Shown here piece by piece: positions 27,179 through 35,239 of a DNA stretch of 64,000 nucleotides. A program made the translations under genes and the position numbers. A model generated the notes under the pieces. That model ran no database searches, was not told where the DNA came from, and saw nothing but the letters and a program-made list of their open reading frames with translations. The first letter of the stretch is position 1; the number at the start of each line of letters is the position of its first letter. The DNA is from JAWKTV01 sp041398905 (GTDB lineage: Bacteria > Planctomycetota > Planctomycetia > Planctomycetales > Planctomycetaceae): assembly GCA_041398905.1 (NCBI GenBank), contig JAWKTV010000005.1, forward strand, positions 124,001-188,000, written 5' to 3'.

Positions 27179-28627
27179 CTATCGTCCCAGCAGCGCGAGG
27201 CGCGGTTCACCGTGGCCGTCCTTCGTGGTGTAGAAGGGACGTTCCTCGACGATGACCTGATACTCGCGCGACAAGCCCATGGCGTGATAGATCGTCGCGT
27301 GCAGGTCCATGATGTTGATCGGATCGAGGATCGTTGTGCAGGGACGCTCCGGCGCGGTTTCGCCATAAAGCAGCCCACGCGGTGTTCCGCCGCCGAACAT
27401 CAGGACGCTGGATGCCCCGGTGAAGTGACGATGCATGCCATAGTGCTTGAGTTCAGCGATTGTCGCCGGCTGCTGCACCTGATCCGGGACCGGCTTGTCG
27501 GGCTTTCCTTCGACGAGGCAGTCGCGGCTGAACTCGCTGGCGAGCACGATCATCGTGCGTGAGAGCAGCCCGCGCTCATCGAGGTCTTTGACCAGTTGGG
27601 CGATGGGGGCGTCGATCTCCTGCTTGAGCTGCGCGAGTCGGGTGTGGCCGTTGTCGTGCGTGTCCCATTGAAGGAATGGGCCGTACTCGGTCGTGACCTC
27701 GATGAACCGCGCCCCTTCCTCCACCAGACGCCGGGCCAGCAGACAGCCGAGGCCGAACTTACTGGTGTTGTAGATGTCGTAACTCGATTTCGGTTCGAGA
27801 TCGAGGTCAAACGCCTGGGCGGCGGGGGAGTCCATCAGTCGATGCGCGTCGTCGATGGCGGCGAGCAGGGCGTCGCGCTGTTCGTCGGTCGCGTCACGAT
27901 GCTGCGGGGCCTCCGCCACGAACTTGCGGTAGGCGTCAAAGCGACGGCGAAAGCGATCGCGGCTCATGCCGGTCGGCGGTCTGACGACGGCGGCGGCGGA
28001 ACGAGGGTCGGGGATGCGGAAGGGGTTGAACCCGCTGCCGAGGCAGCCGCCGGTCTGGAACGCCTTGAGTTCTTCAGCCTCTCCATTGCCTTCGTAGCTC
28101 TGGCCGATGTCGATGAACGCTGGCAGAGCGGGGTTGTTCTTGCCGCGGGCGTGAGCGATCAGGCTCCCATGTGGGGCGGCCACCGACAGGGGCGGCTCGT
28201 AGCCGGTGTGCCAATGGTACTGATGCCGTGAATGCAAAATGTGCCCCAGGTCCCCCAGCACATGTGAGCGGACGAGCGCGCCGCGATCGAGGACCGAGGC
28301 GATCTGCGGGAGACCTTCCGAGATCTCGACGCCATCGATGGCGGTCGGGATGGAGGGGAAGGTCGAGAGGACTTGCTCCGCCTGCATCCCGGGTTCAAAG
28401 GGGACGTACCGCTTGGGGTCGAAGGTTTCGGTGTGCGCCATGCCGCCCGCCATCCAGAGGACGATGAGCGTGTCGGCGGATGCGGGCTCGGTGGCCACGG
28501 TCTCCTTCGCCCGCCCCGGCCGCGCGAGCGGCCCCAGCCAGACCGGCGTGGCGAGCGCTCCCGCCGCAACGCCGCCTAAACGTCGCAAGGTTTCCCGCCG
28601 AGTGACTTCACCAGAATGCCGCATCAT
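27179..28627 (-). CDS. DUF1501 family protein (Tat-exported, sulfatase-like fold)
   Basis: 482 residues from the ATG at 28625-28627 with GGGAACC upstream. The N-terminus has a twin-arginine signal (TRRETLRRLGGVAAGALATP). The DUF1501 core shows LIVLWMAGGMAHTETFDPK, HSRHQYHWHTGYEP, LLARRLVEEGARFIEVTTE, MIVLASEFSRD and the final LHATIYHAMGL. These proteins belong to the alkaline phosphatase-like superfamily and are very numerous in Planctomycetota, but their substrates are unknown. They are usually paired with a DUF1549/DUF1553 cytochrome-type gene; here the neighbours are the GAF-HlyD gene (convergent, 13 bases away) and a glycosyltransferase, so this one is an orphan. Confidence 0.88.
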   Translation of the reverse strand: MMRHSGEVTRRETLRRLGGVAAGALATPVWLGPLARPGRAKETVATEPASADTLIVLWMAGGMAHTETFDPKRYVPFEPGMQAEQVLSTFPSIPTAIDGVEISEGLPQIASVLDRGALVRSHVLGDLGHILHSRHQYHWHTGYEPPLSVAAPHGSLIAHARGKNNPALPAFIDIGQSYEGNGEAEELKAFQTGGCLGSGFNPFRIPDPRSAAAVVRPPTGMSRDRFRRRFDAYRKFVAEAPQHRDATDEQRDALLAAIDDAHRLMDSPAAQAFDLDLEPKSSYDIYNTSKFGLGCLLARRLVEEGARFIEVTTEYGPFLQWDTHDNGHTRLAQLKQEIDAPIAQLVKDLDERGLLSRTMIVLASEFSRDCLVEGKPDKPVPDQVQQPATIAELKHYGMHRHFTGASSVLMFGGGTPRGLLYGETAPERPCTTILDPINIMDLHATIYHAMGLSREYQVIVEERPFYTTKDGHGEPRLALLGR

Positions 28628-28841
28628 CAAGGTTCCCGTAACGGACCGATTGCCTGAGTTCTCCGCTCCCTTGATGTTATCGCAGCTTGGCCTCCGAATT
28701 GAAGACACAGGCCTTCAGATCGGGGCGGGAAGGTGCCGTCGCGGGTTGGCGGTGAGAACGTCAAACGCAGGGGAGCGAAGGTGGAAGCACACGACGGGCA
28801 TGCAGTCCGGACCGCGACCGGATCGCGGCGATGGTGCAGAC

Positions 28842-31345
28842 CTACCGCACGACCGATTCATCGCTCAGGCGGTCCGAGACCGTCGCGGGGTGGTCGATCG
28901 TTTGCTCGATGGCATGCGCGGTCACGATCGTGCTCGGTTGCTCCGCTGCGACGTCTGACTGGCCGTCACTGTCTGCATGGCGTACCTGCACGATCAGGGC
29001 CTTCGCGGTCTCACGGATCGGCCGCAGCGTGCAGCGCGGTGGGAGGGAGTCCCGAAGTTCGTCGAGGTTGTAGTCGTGGTTGAGATAGATGATCGTCGGT
29101 TGGTTCGACGTGCCGAGTTTGTCGACCTGCGGATCATCAAGATTATCAATCAGGGCAACGTCATTGCGGTTGAGATAGAACGGCACCGACCCCCAGCGGC
29201 CACCGAGGATCGCGACGGATGTTCGGGCGTCGCGGAGGATTGAGTTGAGTTCGCTGGCCTCGTCCGCGACCTGATGGGTGACCGCCCACGCGGGGAAGAG
29301 TTCGTGGGCCGAGACGAAGGCGACCGCGAAGCCGGCCGCACAGAAGGCTCCCCATGCCTGTGAGGCGGTTGCCCGTCGTAAGATCAGCACAACAGCGATG
29401 ATCGACAGCCCCCATAGGGCGGTCTCGATCAGGCCATGCGTCCAGGGCATCAGTCCGCCGAGCGCGGCCGCCGGCCCGATGACCATCCCAGCCAGGCAGA
29501 TGAGCAACGTCCCGCGGCGAAACCGTCGCAGCGACTCGGTCATCTCACTGATGGTCTGCGAGAACGGCGAGCAGGTCCGGTCGATCAGGCAGCCGACCAT
29601 CAGTGCGAGCGGCTGGGCGGCGGGCAGGATGTACGGGGTAACTTCCCTTCGAGATCGAGAAGAACGCCACGCACCAGCTTGCCGCCAGCAGGAGAAAGCC
29701 AAGTGCTTCTGGACGCTGGCTTCGATCGGCCTCCCCGCGACGAAATAGAAACCCGGCCAGCGGAATCATCAGCAACGCCCAAGGCATGCCGCCGAGGAAC
29801 AAGACGGGGACGTAGTACCAGATGGGGCGCTCATGGAAGCTGCCCGCGAAGAACCGCCGGATGTTGTGATCCCAGAAGAAGTGCCGAGCGAACTCCGGGT
29901 TGCGCGACAGCAAAACTGCGAACCATGGTCCAGCGATAACGGCCACGATTGCGAGGAACCCGACCCAGCGTCTGAAAGTGAGCAGCCTAAGTCGATCGCT
30001 GATCCAGGCGTAGGCGACCAGCGGCGGCAGCAGCAGCACCATCGCGACGGGGCCTTTGGTCAACAGTCCCAGTCCACACGTCACCGCAGCGCCAGCCCAG
30101 TAGCCACGATGGAAGCGGCGGTCCGCAATCGATAGATGCGCGCAGTACAACGAGAGCGTGACGAACATCGTCAACAACCCATCGAGCACCAGGAATCGCG
30201 AGCAGTACAGAAAGCCGAGCGACAGAATGAGTACGTTGGTCCCGAGTCGCGATGCCTGATGCCCCAGTGCCCGTGTGCCGTACAGGTACGTCGCCAGGAT
30301 GGTGACCAGCCCGGCGAACGTTGGAATCAGTCGGGCCGCCCAGTCTTCAAAGCCGAACATCGAGTACGACAGCCGCGACCAACCAATAGAACAGCGGTGG
30401 CTTGTCGAGGTACGGCTCGCCGTGAAAGCGGGGCACGATCCAGTCGCCCGACAACAGCATCTCGCGGGGAATCTCCGCATAGCGGCCTTCATCGGGTTCG
30501 ATCAGCGGATAGTCGAGATTCGGAAACAACAGTGCCGCGGCGAGCACCAGCAACAGGGCGAAGGTCGTCCAGAAGGTGCGTGGAGCGGCCGACTCGTACG
30601 TCGTCGTCGCTTCATCGAGAAACATCACCTCGCGCCACCAGAACGGCAGCAACTCGGACAGTGTTCGGGGAATGTCCCGCCAATTGACTTTGCTTTCACC
30701 AGCGGCGCGGGGGCGATGGCGGACGCCGACCTCCACCGTCGACAGCCCCTGCTTTCGCGCGCCCGATGCGCCCATTTCGGTGTTCGCGAAGTACCGGCGG
30801 GCGGTTGGTATCAGCCCCGCGAGCTGCGATCGATGGAAGACTTTCAACGCGCAGTCGACATCCCGGCTGGTGCTCCGCAGCAGGAGTTGAATCAGCGTGT
30901 TATAGCCCCAGGAGGTGAACTTCCGCAGTGGCGGATCCTGACGATCGACCCGGTAGCCGGTGACGATGTCGTACCGTCGTGCGAGCGGCAACATGTAGGA
31001 GAGATCGTCGAGATCGAACTGGCAGTCCGCGTCCGTGAACGCCACGAATTCGCATCGGCTGGCCGTGAAACCGGCAGCCAGCGCCGCTCCGTATCCGCGA
31101 TTCTCCGGTTGTCGAACGAGGCGAATGCGAGGGTCCAACGCGGCCGCTCGACTCACGATCGCGGCTGTCTCGTCGGTGCTGCCATCGTCCACGACGATGA
31201 CCTCGAACTCGTCAGTGATCCGTTCGAGCGCGACGACCGCCTCATGCATCGCCTGCGAAATGCCCTCGGCCTCGTTATACGCCGGGAGTACGAGCGAGAG
31301 GCTCACGGGCATCGGGGCGACAGCAGTGCCTTCGGTCTCGTCCAT
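28842..31345 (-). pseudogene. GT2-GT39/83 fused membrane glycosyltransferase, frameshifted
   Basis: The start is the ATG at 31345 with AAGGAAGAAG upstream. Residues 1-240 form a GT2 domain like dolichyl- or undecaprenyl-phosphate sugar synthases: LSLVLPAYNEAEGISQA, EVIVVDDGSTDETAAIV, FTDADCQFDLDDL and HRPRAAGESKVNW. A PMT/ArnT-type polytopic domain follows, with the hallmark PDEGRYAEIPREML and FHGEPYLDKPPLFYWL. The total would be about 835 residues. Shifts lie near 30370 and 29641-29660. The second is explained by two missing bases, an A from AAA and a C from a C run, which restores SKGKLPPYILPAAQPL. The protein probably makes a polyprenyl-phosphate sugar and transfers it to a periplasmic acceptor, all at the inner membrane. 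The acceptor is unknown. Confidence 0.85.
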
Positions 31346-31457
31346 CGTGCTTCTTCCTTGAACCTGCGGGTATCGCAACACCGCTCATTCGCACCTCGTT
31401 GTGCGAAACATCCCTCTTGACTCAAATGGCTCGACCCGGCATGCTCCGGGGGCGGCG

Positions 31458-31479
31458 AACTATTACAGATGTCGTAGTT
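31458..31479 (+). promoter_or_regulatory. BlaI/MecI-type operator upstream of blaI
   Basis: Imperfect palindrome with arms AACTA and TAGTT and a central ACA-NN-TGT; 16 of 22 positions are symmetric. It matches the known BlaI/MecI/CopY operator plan (ACTACA..TGTAGT) and lies about 70 bases before the blaI start, as expected for autorepression. A -35-like TTGACT (31417-31422) lies upstream, but its -10 (CATGCT) is weak. Confidence 0.6.
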
Positions 31480-31551
31480 GGCTGTCGAGAGTGATTTCGA
31501 AGATTTCTATTGCGGCGAACAGACATCGCTCTCCTTTGAACGGGTTGCAGT

Positions 31552-31944
31552 GTGCGAGAGTATCGGCTGACTTATTACGAACTGCAGCTCATGGATGTGC
31601 TGTGGAAGCTGGGCGCGGGGACTGTGCAGGACGTCTGCGACAACCTCACACGGGACTTGGCGTACTCGACCGTGATGACCACCCTGAATCTGCTCGCCAC
31701 GAGGAAGCGAGTCCTGTCGCGGGAGAAGGTTGGACGCGCGTTCGTGTATCGTCCCCAGGTCTCGCGTGACGAAGTGTCGCGATCAATGCTGGGCGATCTG
31801 CGGTCCGTACTCTTCGCCGACCGGCTGCCATCACTGATGCTGAACCTGATCAAGGAGGATGCGATCTCGCCAGCAGACGTCGATGCGATCCGGGCGGCGC
31901 TCGATCAACTGCAGGCCGATGAGGATCGGGAGCCACCCACATGA
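31552..31944 (+). CDS. BlaI/MecI/CopY family transcriptional repressor
   Basis: 130 residues, the normal length. The N-terminal winged helix is clear (YYELQLMDVLWKLGAGTVQD; AYSTVMTTLNLLATRKRVLS; VGRAFVYRPQVSRDEVS), and the C-terminal helical region (SLMLNLIKEDAISPADVDAI) gives the dimer. The start codon is GTG at 31552. The stop overlaps the start of the M56 peptidase gene (ATGA), so the two are coupled. A palindromic operator at 31458-31479 suggests it represses its own operon until the partner peptidase signals. In Planctomycetota such pairs are common and are not evidence for beta-lactam resistance. Confidence 0.93.
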   Translation: MREYRLTYYELQLMDVLWKLGAGTVQDVCDNLTRDLAYSTVMTTLNLLATRKRVLSREKVGRAFVYRPQVSRDEVSRSMLGDLRSVLFADRLPSLMLNLIKEDAISPADVDAIRAALDQLQADEDREPPT

Positions 31945-33041
31945 CGCCCCCCGCATTTCTGGAATTGATCGTCTCGTTGTCGCTTCAGGTGACCGTGATT
32001 ATCGGCATCAGCCGCTGGCTGATGCACGCCGTTGACCCTGCGGAACAGGGGCATCGGCAGTGGGCGGCCTGCCATCTCACGCTCCTCGCCGTGACTGCCA
32101 CGGCGGTCCTGCTGCCGCACCTCCGGCTGCTGCCGCACTCGCTGATTACAGATCGCGTCGAGATTGTGGATGCTGCCGCCTGGCAGCAGTTCATCGGGCA
32201 GTTGCTCCTCTTTCTTTGGCTTGCGGGGGCGGCGGTGTCGCTGTTGACGCTCGTCTTAGGATGCTGCGAGACCGTCCGGCTTGTCCGCCGTGCTCGGCCA
32301 GCACCGTCCCTTGAACAACTGCTGCGGACCGAGGGGCCGCCCGCCGACCGACTACCCGGCGACGTTCAACTGCTGGTGAGTGATGAAGTTCTCAGTCCCT
32401 TCTGCTGGCATCTGCAAGCCCCACGCCTCATCCTGCCGACATCCATCATTGAACTGACCCACGATGAGCTGCGTGCGGTCGTCCGGCACGAGTTGGCGCA
32501 TCTCCGGGCGGGACACGCGCTGCAGCTTCTGCTGCAGCGAATGGTCGAGGTGCTCTACTGGTTTCATCCGCTGGTGCTGTGGAGTTCGTGGCGGGCCGAG
32601 TTGTCGCGGGAGTTCTACTGCGATCGCGCCGCCTGCCGGAACGCCGTCGAGACCGCCGCGTACTTGCGGAGCCTGCTGCAACTCGCGGAGATCGAGGCGC
32701 AGCGGCCATCGCGGGGTTCGCTGGGCATCGGGCTGGTCAGTTCGCCGTCGCAGGTCCGGCTCCGGGTCGAGCAGATGCTGCGCGGGCGATCAATGGCCGC
32801 AGCGCCGCGCAAGCGGGCCGGACTGGGATTCGTCGTGTTCGTGTGCGCTGCGGTACTGGCGAGCCTGCTGTGGCTGCCGGTCGATGTCGGGGCGACGAGC
32901 CGATCGGCGTGGTCTCCCTGGCCGAGCTGGACGGCCAATGCACTTCGCACGTTCGACATCACATTGAGAGATTACGAAGTCGACGGCCACCGCCTCCGCC
33001 CGCATGAGCAGGCAACGCACACACCGCCTTTCACACGATGA
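31941..33041 (+). CDS. M56 family membrane metallopeptidase (BlaR1/MecR1-like)
   Basis: 366 residues. Transmembrane segments lie near residues 5-23, 46-60, 82-108 and 293-313. The cytoplasmic zinc peptidase motif is VRHELAHLRAGHAL with His183, Glu184 and His187, and the downstream SREFYCDRAACR supplies the third-ligand region. It would cleave or destabilise the BlaI-type repressor encoded just upstream (4-base overlap). It ends about 50 residues after the last membrane segment, with no penicillin-binding sensor domain, so the signal sensed is unknown and not necessarily an antibiotic. The stop overlaps the start of the next gene by ATGA. Confidence 0.9.
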   Translation: MTPPAFLELIVSLSLQVTVIIGISRWLMHAVDPAEQGHRQWAACHLTLLAVTATAVLLPHLRLLPHSLITDRVEIVDAAAWQQFIGQLLLFLWLAGAAVSLLTLVLGCCETVRLVRRARPAPSLEQLLRTEGPPADRLPGDVQLLVSDEVLSPFCWHLQAPRLILPTSIIELTHDELRAVVRHELAHLRAGHALQLLLQRMVEVLYWFHPLVLWSSWRAELSREFYCDRAACRNAVETAAYLRSLLQLAEIEAQRPSRGSLGIGLVSSPSQVRLRVEQMLRGRSMAAAPRKRAGLGFVVFVCAAVLASLLWLPVDVGATSRSAWSPWPSWTANALRTFDITLRDYEVDGHRLRPHEQATHTPPFTR

Positions 33042-34060
33042 GGGGTCGTTGCGATCGACCTCAAGTCGCCGACTCGGCGTCGAGTTGCGCGATCCCTCAG
33101 ACGGCCTTGCATGCAAACCAATCTTCGATGAACGCGACGAGAGCAGACGTAGTGCGAGTTCGGATCGGACCGCGGACGGGAGACTCGAGCTCGGCGTCGC
33201 CGGGTGTCCCTGCGCGGCGGGCGGGCCTGACGATCGTGGAACTGCTGGTGGTGCTCTCAGTCATCGCCGTACTGTCGGGTGTGCTGCTGCCGGCGATTCA
33301 ACAGGTCCGCGAGACGTCGCGAAACCTGCAGTGCGGCCAGCATCTCAAGCAGTTGGGGACTGCTTTGCACGCATATCACGACAGTTGGCGGGCACTGCCC
33401 CCGGGTTTACGTTGCGACGCCAGCCGTACGACCGCCTTCGGCTGGGCCGCCACTTTGCTGCCGCATCTCGAACAAACGCCGCTGCACAACGCGATTGACT
33501 TCCATTCAGCCGTCGCCACACCCGGCAATCTGGCGATCGCCACTGCACGCATCGAGTTGTTCACCTGTCCTTCAGACAACGCTCCCGAGACCTTCGAGCT
33601 GTTCGCTGAAGCCGACCATGAGTTCGCTGCGATCTCGCCACTGACGACATCGACCGAACCGGTACTGGCCCGGCTTCCGTCGGCCAGTTATCTCGGAGTG
33701 TTCGGCACGCCCGATCCCGACGATGTACGTGGGCCATCGGGGGATGGCGTCTTCATGGCCGACCGCTCTGTCCGCTTCGCTCAGGTCACCGACGGGTTGA
33801 GCAACGTGTATCTGGTTGGTGAGCGCACGGCCCGTAAGTTGCCTGCGACGTGGTTCGGCATCGCGCTCGATGGTGAAGACGCCGCCGGGCGGCTGCTGGG
33901 TAACGCCTGGCTCGGTCCCAATCGCGAAGATGCTGATGAATGCGAGTTCGACAGTCGCCACCACGGGCATGTCAACTTCCTGTGGGGCGACGGCCGCGTG
34001 ACCAGCGTGCAGGACGGTATCGACCCGGCCATCTATCGGCAGTCCGCAACGCGAGATTGA
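33038..34060 (+). CDS. DUF1559-type protein with prepilin-like N-terminus
   Basis: 340 codons from the ATG that overlaps the peptidase stop (ATGA); an in-frame ATG at 33128 gives a shorter 310-residue form with a more normal leader. The type IV prepilin signal is GLTIVELLVVLSVIAVLSGV, with Glu at position 5 after the cleavage Gly. The DUF1559 body follows (CGQHLKQLGTALHAYHDSW; LFTCPSDN; ADRSVRFAQVTDGLSNVYLVGE) and ends with the usual HHGHVNFLWGDGRVTSVQDG. These are processed pseudopilin-like proteins very abundant in Planctomycetota; their role is unproven. Its place as third gene in a BlaI/M56 operon is unusual and suggests regulated expression. Confidence 0.85.
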   Translation: MRGRCDRPQVADSASSCAIPQTALHANQSSMNATRADVVRVRIGPRTGDSSSASPGVPARRAGLTIVELLVVLSVIAVLSGVLLPAIQQVRETSRNLQCGQHLKQLGTALHAYHDSWRALPPGLRCDASRTTAFGWAATLLPHLEQTPLHNAIDFHSAVATPGNLAIATARIELFTCPSDNAPETFELFAEADHEFAAISPLTTSTEPVLARLPSASYLGVFGTPDPDDVRGPSGDGVFMADRSVRFAQVTDGLSNVYLVGERTARKLPATWFGIALDGEDAAGRLLGNAWLGPNREDADECEFDSRHHGHVNFLWGDGRVTSVQDGIDPAIYRQSATRD

Positions 34061-34064
34061 ACGA

Positions 34065-34116
34065 GCCAGGTCAACGCACCCGGCAACGGCGTGACGGGTC
34101 GCCGCCGCGACCTGGC
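34065..34116. repeat. Inverted repeat between convergent genes, possible terminator
   Basis: GCCAGGTC (34065-34072) pairs perfectly with GACCTGGC (34109-34116). The 36-base interior contains a second pairing, ACCCG with CGGGT. It lies 5 bases after the DUF1559 stop and 41 bases from the convergent acetyltransferase stop. There is no U-tract, so a terminator role is only suggested by position. Confidence 0.35.
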
Positions 34117-34156
34117 TGACCCGCCAACGTGCGGCCCAGTGCATTGAGCAATTCCG

Positions 34157-34630
34157 TCAGTCATCCAGGCGGTGTTCGAGGAACCTCGTCGCCTCGCCGC
34201 CGGGATCATTGAATCCGAACCGGCGATAGAGTCGCTCGGCCGCCTCGTTCGATGCGGCAATTTCGAGCGTGACTTTGATGGCGTCGCGGGACGTGGCATG
34301 TTCAACGACGCAGTCCAACAGCCGGCCGCCGATCCCCTGCCCCTGCATGGCCGGAGCCACGGCCAGGTCATGCACGTTGATGACCGGGCGCGCGGCGAAT
34401 GTCGACCACGTTTCAAAGAGAACCGCCACCCCGCACGCCTCGCCATCGATCGATGCCAGCCAGACCGTCGCACAGGGCTGCGCCCGCAGCCCTGTGATGA
34501 ACACCTGCCGGTCAGGGAATGGGCCCGCGTCGGGTGGGCAGCGCAGGTTGGCAGCGTATTCCCGCAGCAGCCGGTAGACCGCGTCCGCATCCTCGGCGGT
34601 GTTCAGGTCGGCGCGATGGATCGAGACCAT
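34157..34630 (-). CDS. GNAT family N-acetyltransferase
   Basis: 157 residues, typical GNAT length. The start MVSIHRADLNTAEDADAVYR leads into strand 1. The acetyl-CoA binding motif A is INVHDLAVAPAMQGQGIGGRLLD (Q-x-x-G-x-G/A), and motif B is IAASNEAAERLYRRFGF. The substrate is not predictable. It starts 5 bases after the cytochrome c' stop on the same strand, so the two are very likely co-transcribed, though a functional link is not obvious. Confidence 0.92.
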   Translation of the reverse strand: MVSIHRADLNTAEDADAVYRLLREYAANLRCPPDAGPFPDRQVFITGLRAQPCATVWLASIDGEACGVAVLFETWSTFAARPVINVHDLAVAPAMQGQGIGGRLLDCVVEHATSRDAIKVTLEIAASNEAAERLYRRFGFNDPGGEATRFLEHRLDD

Positions 34631-34635
34631 GATCG

Positions 34636-35118
34636 CTACGGCTGCAACTGATGCTCGCCGTCGGCGAAGCTATCGTGGCAGGAGTTGCAGGACTTGATAA
34701 GCGCTTCCCAGGCGGGCCGGGCGTCGTCGTAGCTGCGGGCTTTGCCGGCTGCGTACAGCTTGCTCCCCAGCTCGCGGACCTCGACCGAGTGCTTCGCCCA
34801 CAGGTCACGGTGCTCCTCTGGACCGCGCATCAGCAGCAGGTTCCCCGCCTCCGCCAGCAGCAGCGCGTCGGACTTGATGATCTTCCAGCCTGCGCGATCG
34901 GCCGGTGCCTGCTTGAGGTTCGCCACCAGTCGCTTGTACGGTTCCTGAAACGCGTACTCCATGAACTCATGCATGTCGGTTTCGACGGGCGACGTCTCGG
35001 TCATGGCATCGGCCTTGTGGTCCACGCCCTGGGCGACCGGGACAGGCCCCGCCGCCGTCACCACGAACAAGCCTGCCAAGCCAAGCCCCGCCAGCACTCC
35101 GCGCGTCGCCCATGTCAT
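34636..35118 (-). CDS. Cytochrome c'-like c-type cytochrome
   Basis: 160 residues from the ATG at 35116-35118. The signal peptide is hydrophobic (VLAGLGLAGLFVVTAAG). The body is all-helical, and the single haem site is close to the C-terminus, SCNSCHDSF, as in cytochrome c'/c556, where the CXXCH lies at the end of a four-helix bundle. It is periplasmic and binds one haem covalently through the two Cys. Possible roles are electron transfer or binding of NO or other gases; nothing local decides between them. The acetyltransferase gene follows after 5 bases. Upstream on the same strand, 121 bases away, lies the RluB-type synthase. Confidence 0.85.
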   Translation of the reverse strand: MTWATRGVLAGLGLAGLFVVTAAGPVPVAQGVDHKADAMTETSPVETDMHEFMEYAFQEPYKRLVANLKQAPADRAGWKIIKSDALLLAEAGNLLLMRGPEEHRDLWAKHSVEVRELGSKLYAAGKARSYDDARPAWEALIKSCNSCHDSFADGEHQLQP

Positions 35119-35239
35119 GACTCGATCTCCCGATAGTTGATTGAAGTAACGTCCTTCGATTCGTGTGGCCGACCCTCGATGCATCGGCGATGCCTCGTCA
35201 AACGTGGCCTCTTGACGGCCTCAGACGCCGCAGCTCCCG

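Noticed and set aside
31552..33041. Beta-lactam resistance operon
   Set aside because: The BlaI and M56 proteins are present, but the peptidase has no penicillin-binding sensor domain and no beta-lactamase gene is nearby.
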